Shown here: positions 46,801 through 57,559 of the stretch, in pieces | Numbering within the stretch: position 1 is the stretch's first letter | Layout: the number at the start of each line of letters is the position of its first letter | Origin: Monocercomonoides exilis | Lineage: Eukaryota > Preaxostyla > Oxymonadida > Polymastigidae | Assembly: GCA_001643675.2 (NCBI GenBank) | Contig: LSRY02000036.1 | Location: 229,501 to 293,500, forward strand | Length of the DNA stretch: 64,000 nt | Reading direction: 5' to 3' | Made by a program: the position numbers and the translations under genes | The notes under the pieces: model-generated | Told to the model about the DNA's origin: nothing | What the model saw: only the letters and a program-made list of their open reading frames with translations | Databases searched by the model: none

Positions 46801-49800
46801 GCAGCATTTGTTGTTGTTGTTGTTGTGATTTGAGTGATGATAAAGCTTGTTGTTGTAGTTGTAGTTGATTCTGCTGCTGCTGTTGTTGTTGCAGTTGACA
46901 AGGCTGTTGGCATGGCTGCTGATTGCACAGCATTTGCATGTGCATGTTCATTTGCATCTGCATCTGCATCTGCTGATCAGCAAACGGAGAGTGCAGAAGA
47001 ACGGGAGACGATGTGTCACACAGAAGGAGAGGAGAGGCTGCAGATGTGCTTGTGGAAAGGTCCTCATTAGACCGCTTGCTTCTTCCAGAGGTGTCAGTCA
47101 TTGGGTCGTCTGGGTTGGCGCTGAGAGGGCGAGGGGAGCGAGTGCTCTGCATTGAGTGATGCTTGCTGAGGAAAGGAGGGTGGTGCATACAGGGGGAAGA
47201 AGGAGAGGGCACCTGCACAGATAGAAGGGAAGAGGAAACAGAGTGGGAGAGAGAGCGCTGGAGAGGAGCGAGAGAGGAGGAAGACGGGGGAAGAGATGAA
47301 GAAGCAGAGGAAGAGGAAGAGGATTGAACAGGAGTGGAGATTGTGGCACTGTTTGGAGAGGCGACAGTGTCGTGATGCTCATTTGGAGAGGAGATGGAGG
47401 TGGAGATGGAGGTGGTGTTGGTTAAATGATCAGTGTTGTGATCTCGATGTGAATAAGAGGAAGATGATGAAGACGACGAAGAAGAGGAGGAGGAGGAGGA
47501 AGACGATGATGATGTGTGTGGAGTGCGTGGTGTGTGTGGCGTTGATCCTCCTTTCCCTTCGTATCGCGGTGAATGTGGCGTCGGCGTCTGTGTCAGCACT
47601 CTCTGCTTCGAAAAAGGTGAAGTCTGAATCGAAGGCATACGCCGATACCGAACAGCACTGCCTGTTCGGTCAGTGAGGCTGCCAGAATTGATAGGTAGAG
47701 CAGAGTTGGAGTAAGAGCCAGAGCTGGGACCAGGGCAATAGCCAGAACTTGAATTGGAGCGGGAGCTGGAGCTGGAAAAGAAGCCGGCTGTCTGAGGAGA
47801 GCACTGGTGGAGGGTGGGAGAGGACATCGGGCGGGATGTGCTGGGCGCTGAGGACAAAGCAGCCTCGGTGAGGATCGGAGGAGGAGACGAAGGAGAAGGA
47901 GAAGGAGAGGCTGACGATGATGCAGACGATGAATTGAAATTCGCCTGCGAGAGAGGGATTCTGTTCACAGAGTGTGACATTGACAGGGAACGAGACGTCA
48001 GACACGTGCCTGTTGGGAATCGCTGTCCCAGATTGAACGACTGATACATTCTGTTTGTGCGTGTAGGTGTGGTTGGCGTGGGGGTTGTTGGTGCAGTCGA
48101 GTTGGTGCGGCAGGACAGCTGCTGCAGCTGAGAGGAGCTGCCTCGGCTTCGGGCAGAGGCAGAGGCGGAGGAAAGGGCAGAGGAAAGGGCAGATGAAAGA
48201 GCAGAGGAGACGGATGTGTTGGCAGAGCTGACAGAGTGCGAGAACGGGCAAGAGCAAGAGCAGGAGCAAGAAGCAGACTCTGAGCAGCGTGTGGACGACA
48301 GTGCCATCGACGAGTCATCCAGACGCGCAGATGTTGCAGTAGTCGAAACAGACGCTGTGGAACAGTCGCTTCTGCTCCGACTTCTGCTTCTGCTTCTGCT
48401 TCTGCTCTCACACTCGCTTTCACACTCAGTCTCACTTCCGCATACACTCTCGCTCTCACTCCCACTCTCACATGCGCTATCACTTGCACTTTCACTATCA
48501 CTTTCACTCACACTCAGTTTGTGTTTGTTCTCTTTGTAATGCGATGTTGCTGCCTCCACCGAAGTGATGGAAGGCGCCGCTGCAGACGATGCAGCCGACT
48601 CAGCTGAGACATTCTTTCTGAGAGGCGGAACAATAATCTTCTTTGGATGCAGTTGAGATTCAGAGTGCCCAAGGTGCTTATCAGTGTTAGCATTCGTGTC
48701 AGTATCAGTCCTTTGCTTAGACGGTGATAAATGAGAGGCAGACTGTGTGTGAGCAGAAACATTAGCCTGTTTGGTGCTGTTGCTGTGTGCAGCTGCAGAC
48801 GAAGCTGAGGCTGGCTGATTGGCTGACTGAGACGTCTGTTTTCGTGTGGCGTGAGTGTGTGACGAGCGTCTGGTGTGGTTTGCTTCTGAGTCGTTCAGAA
48901 GACTTTCTTCGATTGTGCTCAGCGATGCCTTTGTGCACTCACTTCCTTTGCTGTCCTTTGCAGCGACTGTGTTCTGCTGCTTCTTCTCTTCCAGCTCCGA
49001 CTTCACTTTGCTGAGCTCCTTCAGAAAGGCGTCAGTGAATTCTGCGTGTGTAATGGCTTTCGTTTTCCCCTTTGTCTGCTTCGTTTTGTGTGTGTTTGTT
49101 GTCAGAGGAGCAACTGAATGAGGCCCATGTGCCTGGTTCAGGCGCGGCGACAGCGAGGAATGGAGGAGAGGCGGAGGAGATGGTGTGACTGAGTGCTTTT
49201 TGATGTGGTTGGTGGAAAGAGGAGGAGAGGTGGAAGGAGAAAAGGAAGAAAGAGAAAGCGATGTGGTGGGGGGAAGCGAAGAGCGCGAACGAAGTGGAGA
49301 AGGTGATGTGGAGTTGGATGTGGAGGCAGAGGTTGATGTTGATGGAGAAGGAGAACGAGGGGACATGTGCTTGGAAGGGAGGGATGTTGGACTGGCTTGA
49401 GTTGATGAAGAAAGAAGAGAAGAGTGAGGATGAGGTGAAACAGAAGAGTTCTGTGTCGTGGGTGAAGTGTCAATGGAGATTGGAGAGGCAGCAAGAGGAG
49501 GATAAGATAATCCAGTGCTTGCATTTGTACTTGTGCTTGTACTTGAATTCGAGTTTGAGCTTGAACTTGTGCCTGTGCGATGCGGGGAAGGAGAGTGAGA
49601 TAGAGATGGTAGAACAAGACACGTTGAATGGGAATTTGACAAATGAGGAGAATTGACAGTTGTGGATTGAGGCTTCGTAACAGCAGGTAATGACGGTTGT
49701 TTAAAAACTTGAGCTGAACCTGAAGGAAAATGAGCCTTTGAAGATGCACTTGATGGAGAAGTCGTGTTCCCTGCTAAATTCTGGATGCCTGAACTCAAAG

Positions 49801-50440
49801 ATAAATTCTGCTGGTCTTGAGTCTGAAGATGAGATGGAGCAGAAGGGTGACTTTTGGGAGACGTCTGTAACAGAGGTGGCGAACCAACGTTTAAAGTTGG
49901 TAACATTGCCTGCTGTAATTGTTTAACAGGAGAAAGACCTCTCTGCGGAGAAACTGAAGATTGAGCAAGGGATTTAGACATTACTGACGATCCACTTGCA
50001 GCGAATAAAGTTGACAAAGAAGAAGTGCGAACACCCGATGAAGAGCGAGAAGCTTGTTGTTTTGGAGAAGATGGAGTAAGAGTTTGCTGTCTTGGAGTCG
50101 AAGAAAGAGAAGCAAAAAGCGATGTTGATGAAGATGTTCGCAAAGGAGGTTGGTTTGAAGAAGTAAGAATTGTTGTTAGCATATTTGACGATGGAGAAGA
50201 CTGAATTTTCTTGCTTGGACTTGTTGAATGCGAAGATGCGACAGCTGGAATATTTGGAGAAGAACTTACATGTGACTGTTTTGGCACAACGATCGGGGAA
50301 CGGAGTCCATGAACAGAGGAACTTTGCCTCGTAGGAGATGGAACAGTATTTTTTGCAACCGTTCGAGCGGATGCTGCACTGTTTGTCAAGCTAGGAACAG
50401 AGGAATGGCTTGTTCCTTTATTGCTCGACATTTTGTGCAA
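43802..50440 (-). CDS. 2,212-residue Ser/Gln/His-rich low-complexity protein
   Basis: One uninterrupted minus-strand frame from ATG at 50440 (MHKMSSNKG; the second Met is also plausible) to a TGA at 43802. Nearly the whole protein is low complexity: Ser/Pro/Thr-rich N-terminal part, one short predicted helix or coiled coil (EFTDAFLKELSKVKSELEEK) at roughly residue 475, an Arg-Ser run (SRSRSRSRSRSDC), poly-Ser blocks, poly-Gln blocks with Gln-Met repeats, a Cys cluster (SSCSCGRSSCNC), and His-rich runs (HRHHIHRHHTHNHSHNH). Near the C-terminus is one ordered-looking stretch, NYTVVRSDRLVTQSVELKTI and FERMSTGTDRASSELVKQEM. Function unknown; such proteins are usually disordered scaffolds or regulators. 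It is intronless, unlike its neighbours. Long frames on the opposite strand are shadows. It is divergent to the PLAA gene, with 174 bp between start codons. Confidence 0.75.
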   Translation of the reverse strand: MHKMSSNKGTSHSSVPSLTNSAASARTVAKNTVPSPTRQSSSVHGLRSPIVVPKQSHVSSSPNIPAVASSHSTSPSKKIQSSPSSNMLTTILTSSNQPPLRTSSSTSLFASLSSTPRQQTLTPSSPKQQASRSSSGVRTSSLSTLFAASGSSVMSKSLAQSSVSPQRGLSPVKQLQQAMLPTLNVGSPPLLQTSPKSHPSAPSHLQTQDQQNLSLSSGIQNLAGNTTSPSSASSKAHFPSGSAQVFKQPSLPAVTKPQSTTVNSPHLSNSHSTCLVLPSLSHSPSPHRTGTSSSSNSNSSTSTSTNASTGLSYPPLAASPISIDTSPTTQNSSVSPHPHSSLLSSSTQASPTSLPSKHMSPRSPSPSTSTSASTSNSTSPSPLRSRSSLPPTTSLSLSSFSPSTSPPLSTNHIKKHSVTPSPPPLLHSSLSPRLNQAHGPHSVAPLTTNTHKTKQTKGKTKAITHAEFTDAFLKELSKVKSELEEKKQQNTVAAKDSKGSECTKASLSTIEESLLNDSEANHTRRSSHTHATRKQTSQSANQPASASSAAAHSNSTKQANVSAHTQSASHLSPSKQRTDTDTNANTDKHLGHSESQLHPKKIIVPPLRKNVSAESAASSAAAPSITSVEAATSHYKENKHKLSVSESDSESASDSACESGSESESVCGSETECESECESRSRSRSRSRSRSDCSTASVSTTATSARLDDSSMALSSTRCSESASCSCSCSCPFSHSVSSANTSVSSALSSALSSALSSASASARSRGSSSQLQQLSCRTNSTAPTTPTPTTPTRTNRMYQSFNLGQRFPTGTCLTSRSLSMSHSVNRIPLSQANFNSSSASSSASPSPSPSSPPPILTEAALSSAPSTSRPMSSPTLHQCSPQTAGFFSSSSSRSNSSSGYCPGPSSGSYSNSALPINSGSLTDRTGSAVRYRRMPSIQTSPFSKQRVLTQTPTPHSPRYEGKGGSTPHTPRTPHTSSSSSSSSSSSSSSSSSSSYSHRDHNTDHLTNTTSISTSISSPNEHHDTVASPNSATISTPVQSSSSSSASSSLPPSSSSLAPLQRSLSHSVSSSLLSVQVPSPSSPCMHHPPFLSKHHSMQSTRSPRPLSANPDDPMTDTSGRSKRSNEDLSTSTSAASPLLLCDTSSPVLLHSPFADQQMQMQMQMNMHMQMLCNQQPCQQPCQLQQQQQQQNQLQLQQQALSSLKSQQQQQQMLLLQQNNSSPLISPRSPLVNQNASLFSSVKSPLSAQEPSAQSTKAENDSIPMSMSMKKQMQMQMQMPILLSAMQSPIGIAPSSSSSSSSSSSSSASSSSSSYAIDSPSLPTSTGQMQPTPYSVFLMNSSSDDDNEQMQQMMTPPSFLGQCATSSCSCGRSSCNCTGLQPSHPVKRSASDPSIPSSSVASIEDAAECQAMSSPASTSVPACSSSSSSSSSSSSSSSCASNPASSCCFCHHNLTDADSQLMRTLSSSSQIEWKMSGMAPPSPSPSSTPEPTLRRAHTEKRGQQQQHHHSPLIDLQNCSDCNYNHECDQMHSVLCTPIDRSEMPGFYPVVSPELSVASVDRLMRAHTFHGDGDGDGYEGASIRPLSSLSRSITLPLKEEHLSEFRGMGHSNQMHGSVHLSSQQPKMRLMRPSTAAPHLSRASKRSSSKQQQSQSQSQSQSQMHSAQCTRRHHIHRHHTHNHSHNHTHTHMHTHVHEHSNSLSSCHHSHSNSQSQRKNKEGLKNASTAETDAYNYDIQPVSSRSHHSHHYHHRHHVHRKMSESPQNKRHSIAASASGTAAADGDDNDDNDESNADEIKRAKDGKIHSNRSAELVRSDGSPAFKSVVMRTSSIRKHRSQRRKTTAEHFSSEASSKTAGVSDGDSDVERREGKGGEKGGTKGTTRASKALKSKAAKASAHTSRHKSSSTSISPSNYTVVRSDRLVTQSVELKTIFERMSTGTDRASSELVKQEMSEISSLHQNQSQPQSQHQHHHRHRHCRRRHDNAHSTHNTQSTQQSNSASASASVSISVSQGAIQQKSHNSHNSQNSQISLTSRDSHNSHNLHDSHGSSYTHSFHNPQNVQDLHNTQSAHCLKHCQDVASTDELPLHQTMQQKQQSVQVQQNKQNSPSQQQDQQSHQSLQNQQSQQTHQIHQSPQSQQSQQPPHTLLTTTSSAHLQPARHHRHTHHHTESTHQQHICSPTQPSSSSSSASSSSSSSTSSSSSTSYSSSKSHHA

Positions 50441-50614
50441 CTTATACTTGAGATCATCGTTTTCATTTTGATGGAAATTCGCTTGTATTTATTAAATGAA
50501 ATCTTTATAACATCGTTCAAAACAATTTCGATGGACTACACAAAATATTATGAACCAACATAAACTTTATAAAGGATCACTTTTTTTTTTCATTTTGTTT
50601 AATCTTGTCTAATC
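50441..50614. promoter_or_regulatory. Short divergent (bidirectional) promoter region
   Basis: Only 174 bp separate the ATG of the Ser-rich gene (-) from the ATG of the PLAA gene (+). It is AT-rich with a T run at 50580-50590. Both 5' UTRs and core promoters must fit here, so a shared promoter is inferred from the geometry. No defined motif was identified. Confidence 0.4.
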
Positions 50615-51960
50615 ATGGACTATAAGCTTTCTTATGAAAATGAAGGTGCACATGAGAGCATAGTTTGCAATAAGCATAAGGAGAAAAAACTTTGTTGTAA
50701 TTTGAATTTTGAAATGTTTTTTTCGAATAGGTCCGAGCTGTTTGCGTAATTTCAGACAATGCCTTTCTTACCGGAGGCTACGACAAACAGTTTTGAAATG
50801 TTTTTCTTGAGTTTTATTTCATAGTATTGATTTTTCACCTTTGAAGGGCAAAATTGTGGAAAAGAAAAGCTCCGAATAGCCGAGAATTCGAATGCACTCG
50901 AACATTTATTGGACACACTGGCGATGTATTTGGGGTGTGCTATATCCCTCCCAACAAAAATTATGAAAACGGTGCGATAGCAACAACATCTGGAGACTCA
51001 AGTGTATGAGCAATATTTTTTGTTCAAATGATTCATTTCGAAGCATTTTATAAAATCAGATGGTTATATGGAACGAAGAAACTGGAAGTCCAATTCATAT
51101 TTGTATGGGTCATAAGGCTCTTGTGTCATGTGTTTGTTATTCGCCAACAGACGAGACTATTCTTACTGGTTCTTGGGATTCGTTTGTTCTTTTTTTTTTT
51201 CATTTTTTCAGAAAACTTAAAACATTAACAAATTCAATCGTAAAATCCTTTTTATCTTTTCTTTTAAAGAACTATACGTAGATGGGCAGGAGATGCATGC
51301 ACTGAAGTTTTGAATTATCATAAGGGAAATGTTCAAAGTATCACAATGATTGGAACAGATGGAACTTTCGCATCATGCTCTTCTGATTCCAGTATTGCTA
51401 TTTGGAAAAACAGTGTTGTGGTTCAAAAATTGGCGACTCATACACAACCAGTCCGTTCCGTTTTTTCACTTCCAGATCTTTCATTGATTTCATGCGGAAA
51501 TGACGGGTTTGTTGATTTTCTAAATGGACTTTTAAAATTACGAGTTTTTATTTTAAATTTATTTTTCAATCATTTATCAAATTTATCTATTTTTGACGAA
51601 TTTACTTCTTCATGTAATTCATTTTGCTATGAACTTATTATTCGAAAAAATCTTTATTTTTTTTTTCCTCCCCTTCTAATTTAAATTTCATCGTTTCAAA
51701 TCACTTTTAGAATGATAATTCATTGGACAGGCACTGCACAGTACATGCCCAAAGAAATGATACAAGGCTCTTATTCTCTTCTGTTTGGAGTCAACTGCCT
51801 TTCAGACGGGCGTGTTATTTCAGGCGGAGAAGATAGAATGCTCACATTCTGGTCTTTGGATAGTGTGAACTTATTTGAATTGAAAATTATAAAATAAATA
51901 AATAAATAAACTTAATTTTATTTCTTTTTCTTATTTTCTTTTTTTCTTCATCCCTCCTCC

Positions 51961-51992
<32 letters not shown>

Positions 51993-53130
51993 TTTGGATG
52001 TATTTATTCATTTTGCCATTTGATTTAATTTTTGTGAAACTAACCTTTTAGAACTTGAAAAGCAGGGAGAAATTGCTCATCCATCTCCAATTAACCAGCT
52101 TTCTGTGTTTCCCGTTTGATTAATTCATTTGAATTAGCTTTCTGCTTTACAAAGAATTTATTTTTTTTTTCAAATATTTTATTGTCATTTTTCTTTTATT
52201 CTCCTTTCTTCTTCTTCTTCTTCATTGCCAATCTTCTCTTCTATTAGAATGGAGATATTGTAACTGTATCTGATGACCATTCATTCAGAATATGGTCAAA
52301 GAATGCAGAGAGAATCGCACCAGACGAAGTGTTAGCAGCTTATGAAGAAAGGCTGACAGAGTTTGTAACAGTCTCATGAGATTTTTATGTTCTTCTTCTT
52401 TCTCTCTTTCTCTCTTTTCTTTTCTTTTCTTTTCTTTTCTTTTCTTTTCTTTTCTTTTCTTTTCTTTTCTTTTCTTTTCTTTTCTTTTCTTTTCTTTTCT
52501 TTTCTTTTCTTTTCTTTTCTTTTCTTTTCTTTTCTTTTCTTTTCTTTTCTTTTCTTTTTTTCAAAATTTTCGATCTTTTTCATCAAAATAATTCATAACC
52601 ATCTCTTTTGTCGATTTTCCAATTCAATACAAATGTTTTCCAACATCTCATAAATCCACTGTATTCAAACTTCACAACAATAATTCCAGTCGTGTGATAT
52701 CAGGCATCAATCTGAAGAACCTTCCAGGCGAAGAAGCTTTGAACACGCCAGGCACAAAAGACGGGGAAATCAAACTGGTTCGGAGTGGAGTGGTTCCCAA
52801 AGTGTATAAATGGAGTGCTGCTAACATGCAATGGGAATTCTTCGGAGAAATGCTGCAAAATCCGGGTGATGGGGCCGGAGATGGCGGAGCGGATGGGCCG
52901 ACGGTGCTTCCGAATGGGAAAATACCGTTGGATGGGAAGGAATACGACATTGTGTTCCCCATCGAGCTGGACGATGGACTGAGATTGTATGGATGATGTT
53001 ATTATTTTTTCTTTAAATTTATGAATTTCTATTTCTTTTATGATATTTGCATAATTATTCTCTTTTTATTTCATTTTATTATCATTTTATGTTTCATCTT
53101 CCTTTTTCTTTTTTTCTTTTTCTTTTCTCT

Positions 53131-53186
<56 letters not shown>

Positions 53187-54297
53187 ATTTTATTTTCCTT
53201 TTTATCTGATTAGCCAACTGGGATTCAATGAAGATGATCAGACATACCAAGTTGCACAAGAGTTTCTGTGGAAGCACAATCTCTCTCAAAACTATTTGAT
53301 TGCCATCGCCAACTTCATCAACGAGAGAAAGGAAGAATTTGCAAAAATGTTTGATTAAAAAAGAAAGAAAGAAAAAGAAAGAAAAAGAAAGAAAAAGAAA
53401 GATAGAAAAATAGATTATTTTTTTTATTTGATTAAACGAAGAAACTTGAAATTTTATCATAAAACCTTTTTTTAAATGGTAATGCTTTCTCCACACATCA
53501 AATTTTTCATTCTTCTTCTTTTTCGTCGTCATCTTCTTCTCTTTCTCCTTCATTAATTTATACAATATTTTTATTCCCTTTCATCAGAAAAGCAGTCCGT
53601 GCTGCCACACAAGCCTCGGCCGAAGAGGCGCTTGCGATGGGCACTGCTTTGGATGGAGCATCATCCTCTCAAACACCAATGGGCCCTTCATTCCCTTCTG
53701 CTGCCACTCCTTCTGCTTCTCCTTCTCCTTCTGCTTCTGCTTCTGCCTCAGCTTCTGCTTCAGCTTCAGCTTCTGTTTCAGCATCATTGTCATCTTCTTC
53801 TCCTTCTTCTTCTTCTCCAATTTCCTCTGATATAACCCCTGCCTCTTCTTCATCAGTCCCTTCTTCTTCAGACAGTGCTGCTGATGAATTTGACATCCCT
53901 CTTGTCAGAATGAAGCCAGAATACGACTTCTCCCGCTCGCCTATCACTTTCAGAGACTACAAGCCAATGAAGATTGCGCAGACACTCAGAGAGGAGAATG
54001 AGAAGATTTGTGAGGTGTGTTATTGGATATAATGGATATATTGGATATACATTGGATATTTATCAGTGAATGAACAAAACTTTTGAAGTTTTGACAGAGT
54101 TTTTAACTTATTAAATTATGGTATCGAAATTAATTTTCTTTATTTGATGGAAAATATTCATCATTTTCATTCATTCATCCATTCATTCATTCATTATATT
54201 CATTTATCCTCATATTTCTGACTCCATTCATTTATTCTATCATTCTCTCTTTCTCTTTCTCTTTCTCTCTCTCTCTCTCTCTTTCTCTCTTTCTCTT

Positions 54298-54365
<68 letters not shown>

Positions 54366-57300
54366 TCTCTTTCTCTTTCTCTTTCTCTCAGCGCTATCGT
54401 CTGAGCGAGGCCGAGCTGATGTCCATCAGCTTCCTCCTCAACACCACCATCCCTCATGCTGCTCAGCTGGAGTTCGTATCTGTCTCTTCTGCCATCTACA
54501 ACGTCATCTTCCAGAAGATGGTCTGCTGGCCTTCTGAATCTCTGTACATTGCTATTGATCTGATAAGATTGCTGTCTGTGACATCGGCGTTCTGCAAGAG
54601 GCTGGAGAAGGATGTGTGTTTATTTTTCTTTTCTTTTTTCTTTTTTCTTTTCTTTTTCATGAGGAAGTTCATTGATTATGATTATTATGAAAATAATTTT
54701 AATTCTTAGCTTTTTTTATTCATGTTTTTTTTTATTTCCCAAAATAAAACCCTCTTTTATTTATTTATTTATTTATTTTCCCATCCTTCTTTATACTTTT
54801 TTTTCCCTCCTCGCTCCACTCAGGACTCCTTTGCAAGGCGTGTGTTTCCTCTTCTTCTCCTCCGGTGTGTGGACAGCGAGTCTTCCACATTCAGAAATCG
54901 TGTTCTGTTTCTGCAGCTGTGCTGCAATCTGCTTGTTCAGCGCTCAACTTACTCATTCGTCTTCCAGAGACTCAGCGATGTATGTGCTGATATTCTATTG
55001 AATTTTATTTACTTATTTATTTTATTTTATTTTCTTTTCTTTTCTTTTCTTTTCTTTTATTTTATTTTATTTTATTTTATTTTATTTTATTTTATTTTAT
55101 TTTATTTTATTTTATTTTATTTTATTTTATTTTATTTTATTTTATTTTATTTTATTTTATTTTATTTTATTTTCTTTTATTTTATTTTATTTTATTTTAT
55201 TTTATTTTATTTTATTTTATTTTATTTTATTTTATTTTATTTTATTTTATTTTATTTTATTTTATTTTATTTTATTTTATTTTATTTTATTTTATTTTAT
55301 TTTATTTTATTTTATTTTATTTTATTTTATTTTATTTTATTTTATTTTATTTTATTTTATTTTATTTTCTTTTATTTTATTTTATTTTATTTTATTTTAT
55401 TTTATTTTATTTTATTTTATTTTATTTTATTTTATTTTATTTTATTTTATTTTATTTTATTTTATTTTATTTTATTTTATTTTATTTTATTTTATTTTAT
55501 TTTATTTTATTTTATTTTTATTTTATTTTCTTTTATTTTATTTTTATTTTATTTTATTTTATTTTATTTTATTTTATTTTATTTTATTTTATTTTATTTT
55601 ATTTTTATTTTATTTTATTTTATTTTATTTTATTTTATTTTATTTTATTTTATTTTATTTTATTTTATTTTATTTTATTTTATTTTATTTTATTTTATTT
55701 TATTTTATTTTATTTTATTTTATTTTATTTTATTTTATTTTATTTTATTTTATTTTATTTTATTTTATTTTATTTTATTTTATTTTATTTTATTTTATTT
55801 TATTTTATTTTCTTTTATTTTATTTTATTTTATTTTATTTTATTTTATTTTATTTTATTTTATTTTATTTTATTTTATTTTATTTTATTTTATTTTATTT
55901 TATTTTATTTTCTTTTATTTTATTTTATTTTATTTTATTTTATTTTATTTTATTTTATTTTATTTTATTTTATTTTATTTTATTTTTATTTTATTTTATT
56001 TTATTTTATTTTTATTTTATTTTATTTTATTTTATTTTATTTTATTTTATTTTATTTTATTTTATTTTATTTTATTTTATTTTATTTTATTTTATTTTAT
56101 TTTATTTTATTTTATTTTATTTTTATTTTATTTTATTTTTATTTTATTTTATTTTTATTTTATTTTATTTTCTTTTATTTTATTTTATTTTATTTTATTT
56201 TATTTTATTTTATTTTATTTTATTTTTATTTTATTTTATTTTATTTTATTTTATTTTATTTTATTTTATTTTATTTTATTTTATTTTATTTTATTTTATT
56301 TTATTTTATTTTATTTTATTTTATTTTATTTTATTTTATTTTATTTTATTTTATTTTATTTTATTTTATTTTATTTTATTTTATTTTATTTTATTTTATT
56401 TTATTTTATTTTATTTTATTTTATTTTATTTTCTTTTATTTTATTTTATTTTATTTTATTTTATTTTATTTTATTTTATTTTATTTTATTTTATTTTATT
56501 TTATTTTCTTTTATTTTATTTTATTTTCTTTTATTTTATTTTATTTTATTTTATTTTATTTTATTTTCTTTTATTTTATTTTATTTTATTATTTTTTATT
56601 TTATTTTATTTTATTTTATTTTATTTTATTTTATTTTATTTTATTTTATTTTATTTTATTTTATTTTTATTTTATTTTATTTTATTTTATTTTATTTTAT
56701 TTTATTTTATTTTATTTTATTTTATTTTATTTTATTTTATTTTATTTTATTTTATTTATTTATTCTCTCTTATTGTTGATAAATAATTACAAACTTCTCT
56801 AAATATCCAATATTTTTCCCTGATTTATATATAAATCTTAATTTCTAACTTTTTTTTTCAATGAACTTTGTTAACAATACCAATCAATTGCTCTTCAACA
56901 TCAGATAACAGGAGACTGCCTCACACAAGTTCATTCTGACAAACGCGTCCTCCGCCTTACCATTGCAACATTGATGTTCAAGTTTGCACTCTTTTCACTT
57001 TCTTTTCTTTTTTTTTTTAGAAGAAAATAATTTTTTATTCAATTAAATATGTTCAAATTTATTTGTTTGTTTATTTATTTATTTAACCTTTTATTGGTAT
57101 ATCACAATTCAGCATACAAGCAGCATCTATAATTTATGGAATGAAAATGGATGACAATCCAATTCTTATGGCCCAAATACTTTCAGAGGTTTGATTTTTG
57201 TTTTGTGCCCATCATCAATTGCTTTATTCTCTATTTTTATGAAATTAATAATTCAACTTTCGATTTATTTTCAATTATCTAATAAACAAGCTTATTGATA

Positions 57301-57559
57301 TTGAGACTGCTCTTGACTCAGATATTCTTGTTCGCTGCGTGCAATGCTTTATTTTAATGGTTTGTCGTTGTAAGTTATTATGTTTTTTTTCCATCTGTTG
57401 TTTTTCTTCTTTCTTTTCATTCAGTGTGATTCAAAAGAAATACAAAATCAAATAACTCAGTTAGTCGAATTTGGACCAATTATTCGAAGACTCATGACAT
57501 CTCCAAAAGATCTTGTTAAAAATGGAGCTATTGTTTTAGCATATGGCCTTACTCATTAA
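50615..57559 (+). CDS. PLAA: PLAA/Doa1 (Ufd3): WD40-PFU-PUL ubiquitin adaptor of Cdc48/p97
   Basis: 17 exons: 50615-50662, 50731-50789, 50848-51003, 51060-51181, 51270-51506, 51711-51862, 52052-52113, 52248-52360, 52690-52986, 53214-53348, 53588-54014, 54392-54613, 54824-54979, 56905-56981, 57113-57188, 57291-57359, 57425-57559 (exon 3 may begin one base earlier). These join to about 847 residues, comparable with the family's 700-800. Residues 1 to ~315 are WD40 repeats (ETILTGSWDSTIRRWAG; CLSDGRVISGGEDRMLTFW; VTVSDDHSFRIWS). The PFU ubiquitin-binding domain follows (LPGEEALNTPGTKDGEIKLV; GKEYDIVFPIELDDGL; GFNEDDQTYQVAQEFL) to ~460. After a Ser/Ala-rich linker comes the PUL domain (ITFRDYKPMKIAQTL; CWPSESLYIAIDLIRLLSV; RVLRLTIATLMFN) to the end. 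The family delivers ubiquitinated cargo to Cdc48/p97 and maintains ubiquitin levels. Every junction keeps frame, so the gene looks intact despite microsatellite-filled introns. Confidence 0.93.
51960..51992. repeat. (CTTT)n in PLAA intron 6
   Basis: About seven CTTT units within the intron 51863-52051. Confidence 0.9.
52413..52557. repeat. (CTTTT)n microsatellite in PLAA intron 8
   Basis: Nearly perfect run of about 28 CTTTT units in the 329-bp intron 52361-52689. Confidence 0.97.
53125..53187. repeat. (CTTT)n in PLAA intron 9
   Basis: About 14 CTTT units ending about 25 bases before the 3' splice AG at 53212-53213. Confidence 0.95.
54240..54390. repeat. (CT)(CTTT)-type pyrimidine microsatellite abutting the 3' splice site of PLAA intron 11
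   Basis: About 150 bp of mixed TCTCT/CTTTCT units that run directly into the CAG acceptor at 54389-54391, so the repeat itself forms the polypyrimidine tract. Confidence 0.95.
55012..56762. repeat. ~1.75-kb (ATTTT)n microsatellite in PLAA intron 13
   Basis: About 350 pentanucleotide units of ATTTT on the gene-sense strand with scattered CTTTT and ATTTTT variants, all within the 1,925-bp intron 54980-56904. It interrupts the PUL domain coding region. The 685-codon Ile/Leu/Phe/Tyr frame across it is an artefact. Confidence 0.98.

Noticed and set aside
43786-50563. Numerous plus-strand ORFs (for example 44983-46122) antisense to the Ser-rich gene
   Set aside because: Shadows of low-complexity codons; none shows a domain, and the minus frame is unbroken for 2,212 codons.
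54722-56779. 685-codon plus-strand ORF of repeating Ile-Leu-Phe-Tyr
   Set aside because: It is a read-through of the (ATTTT)n microsatellite fused to out-of-frame exon sequence; the region is a PLAA intron.
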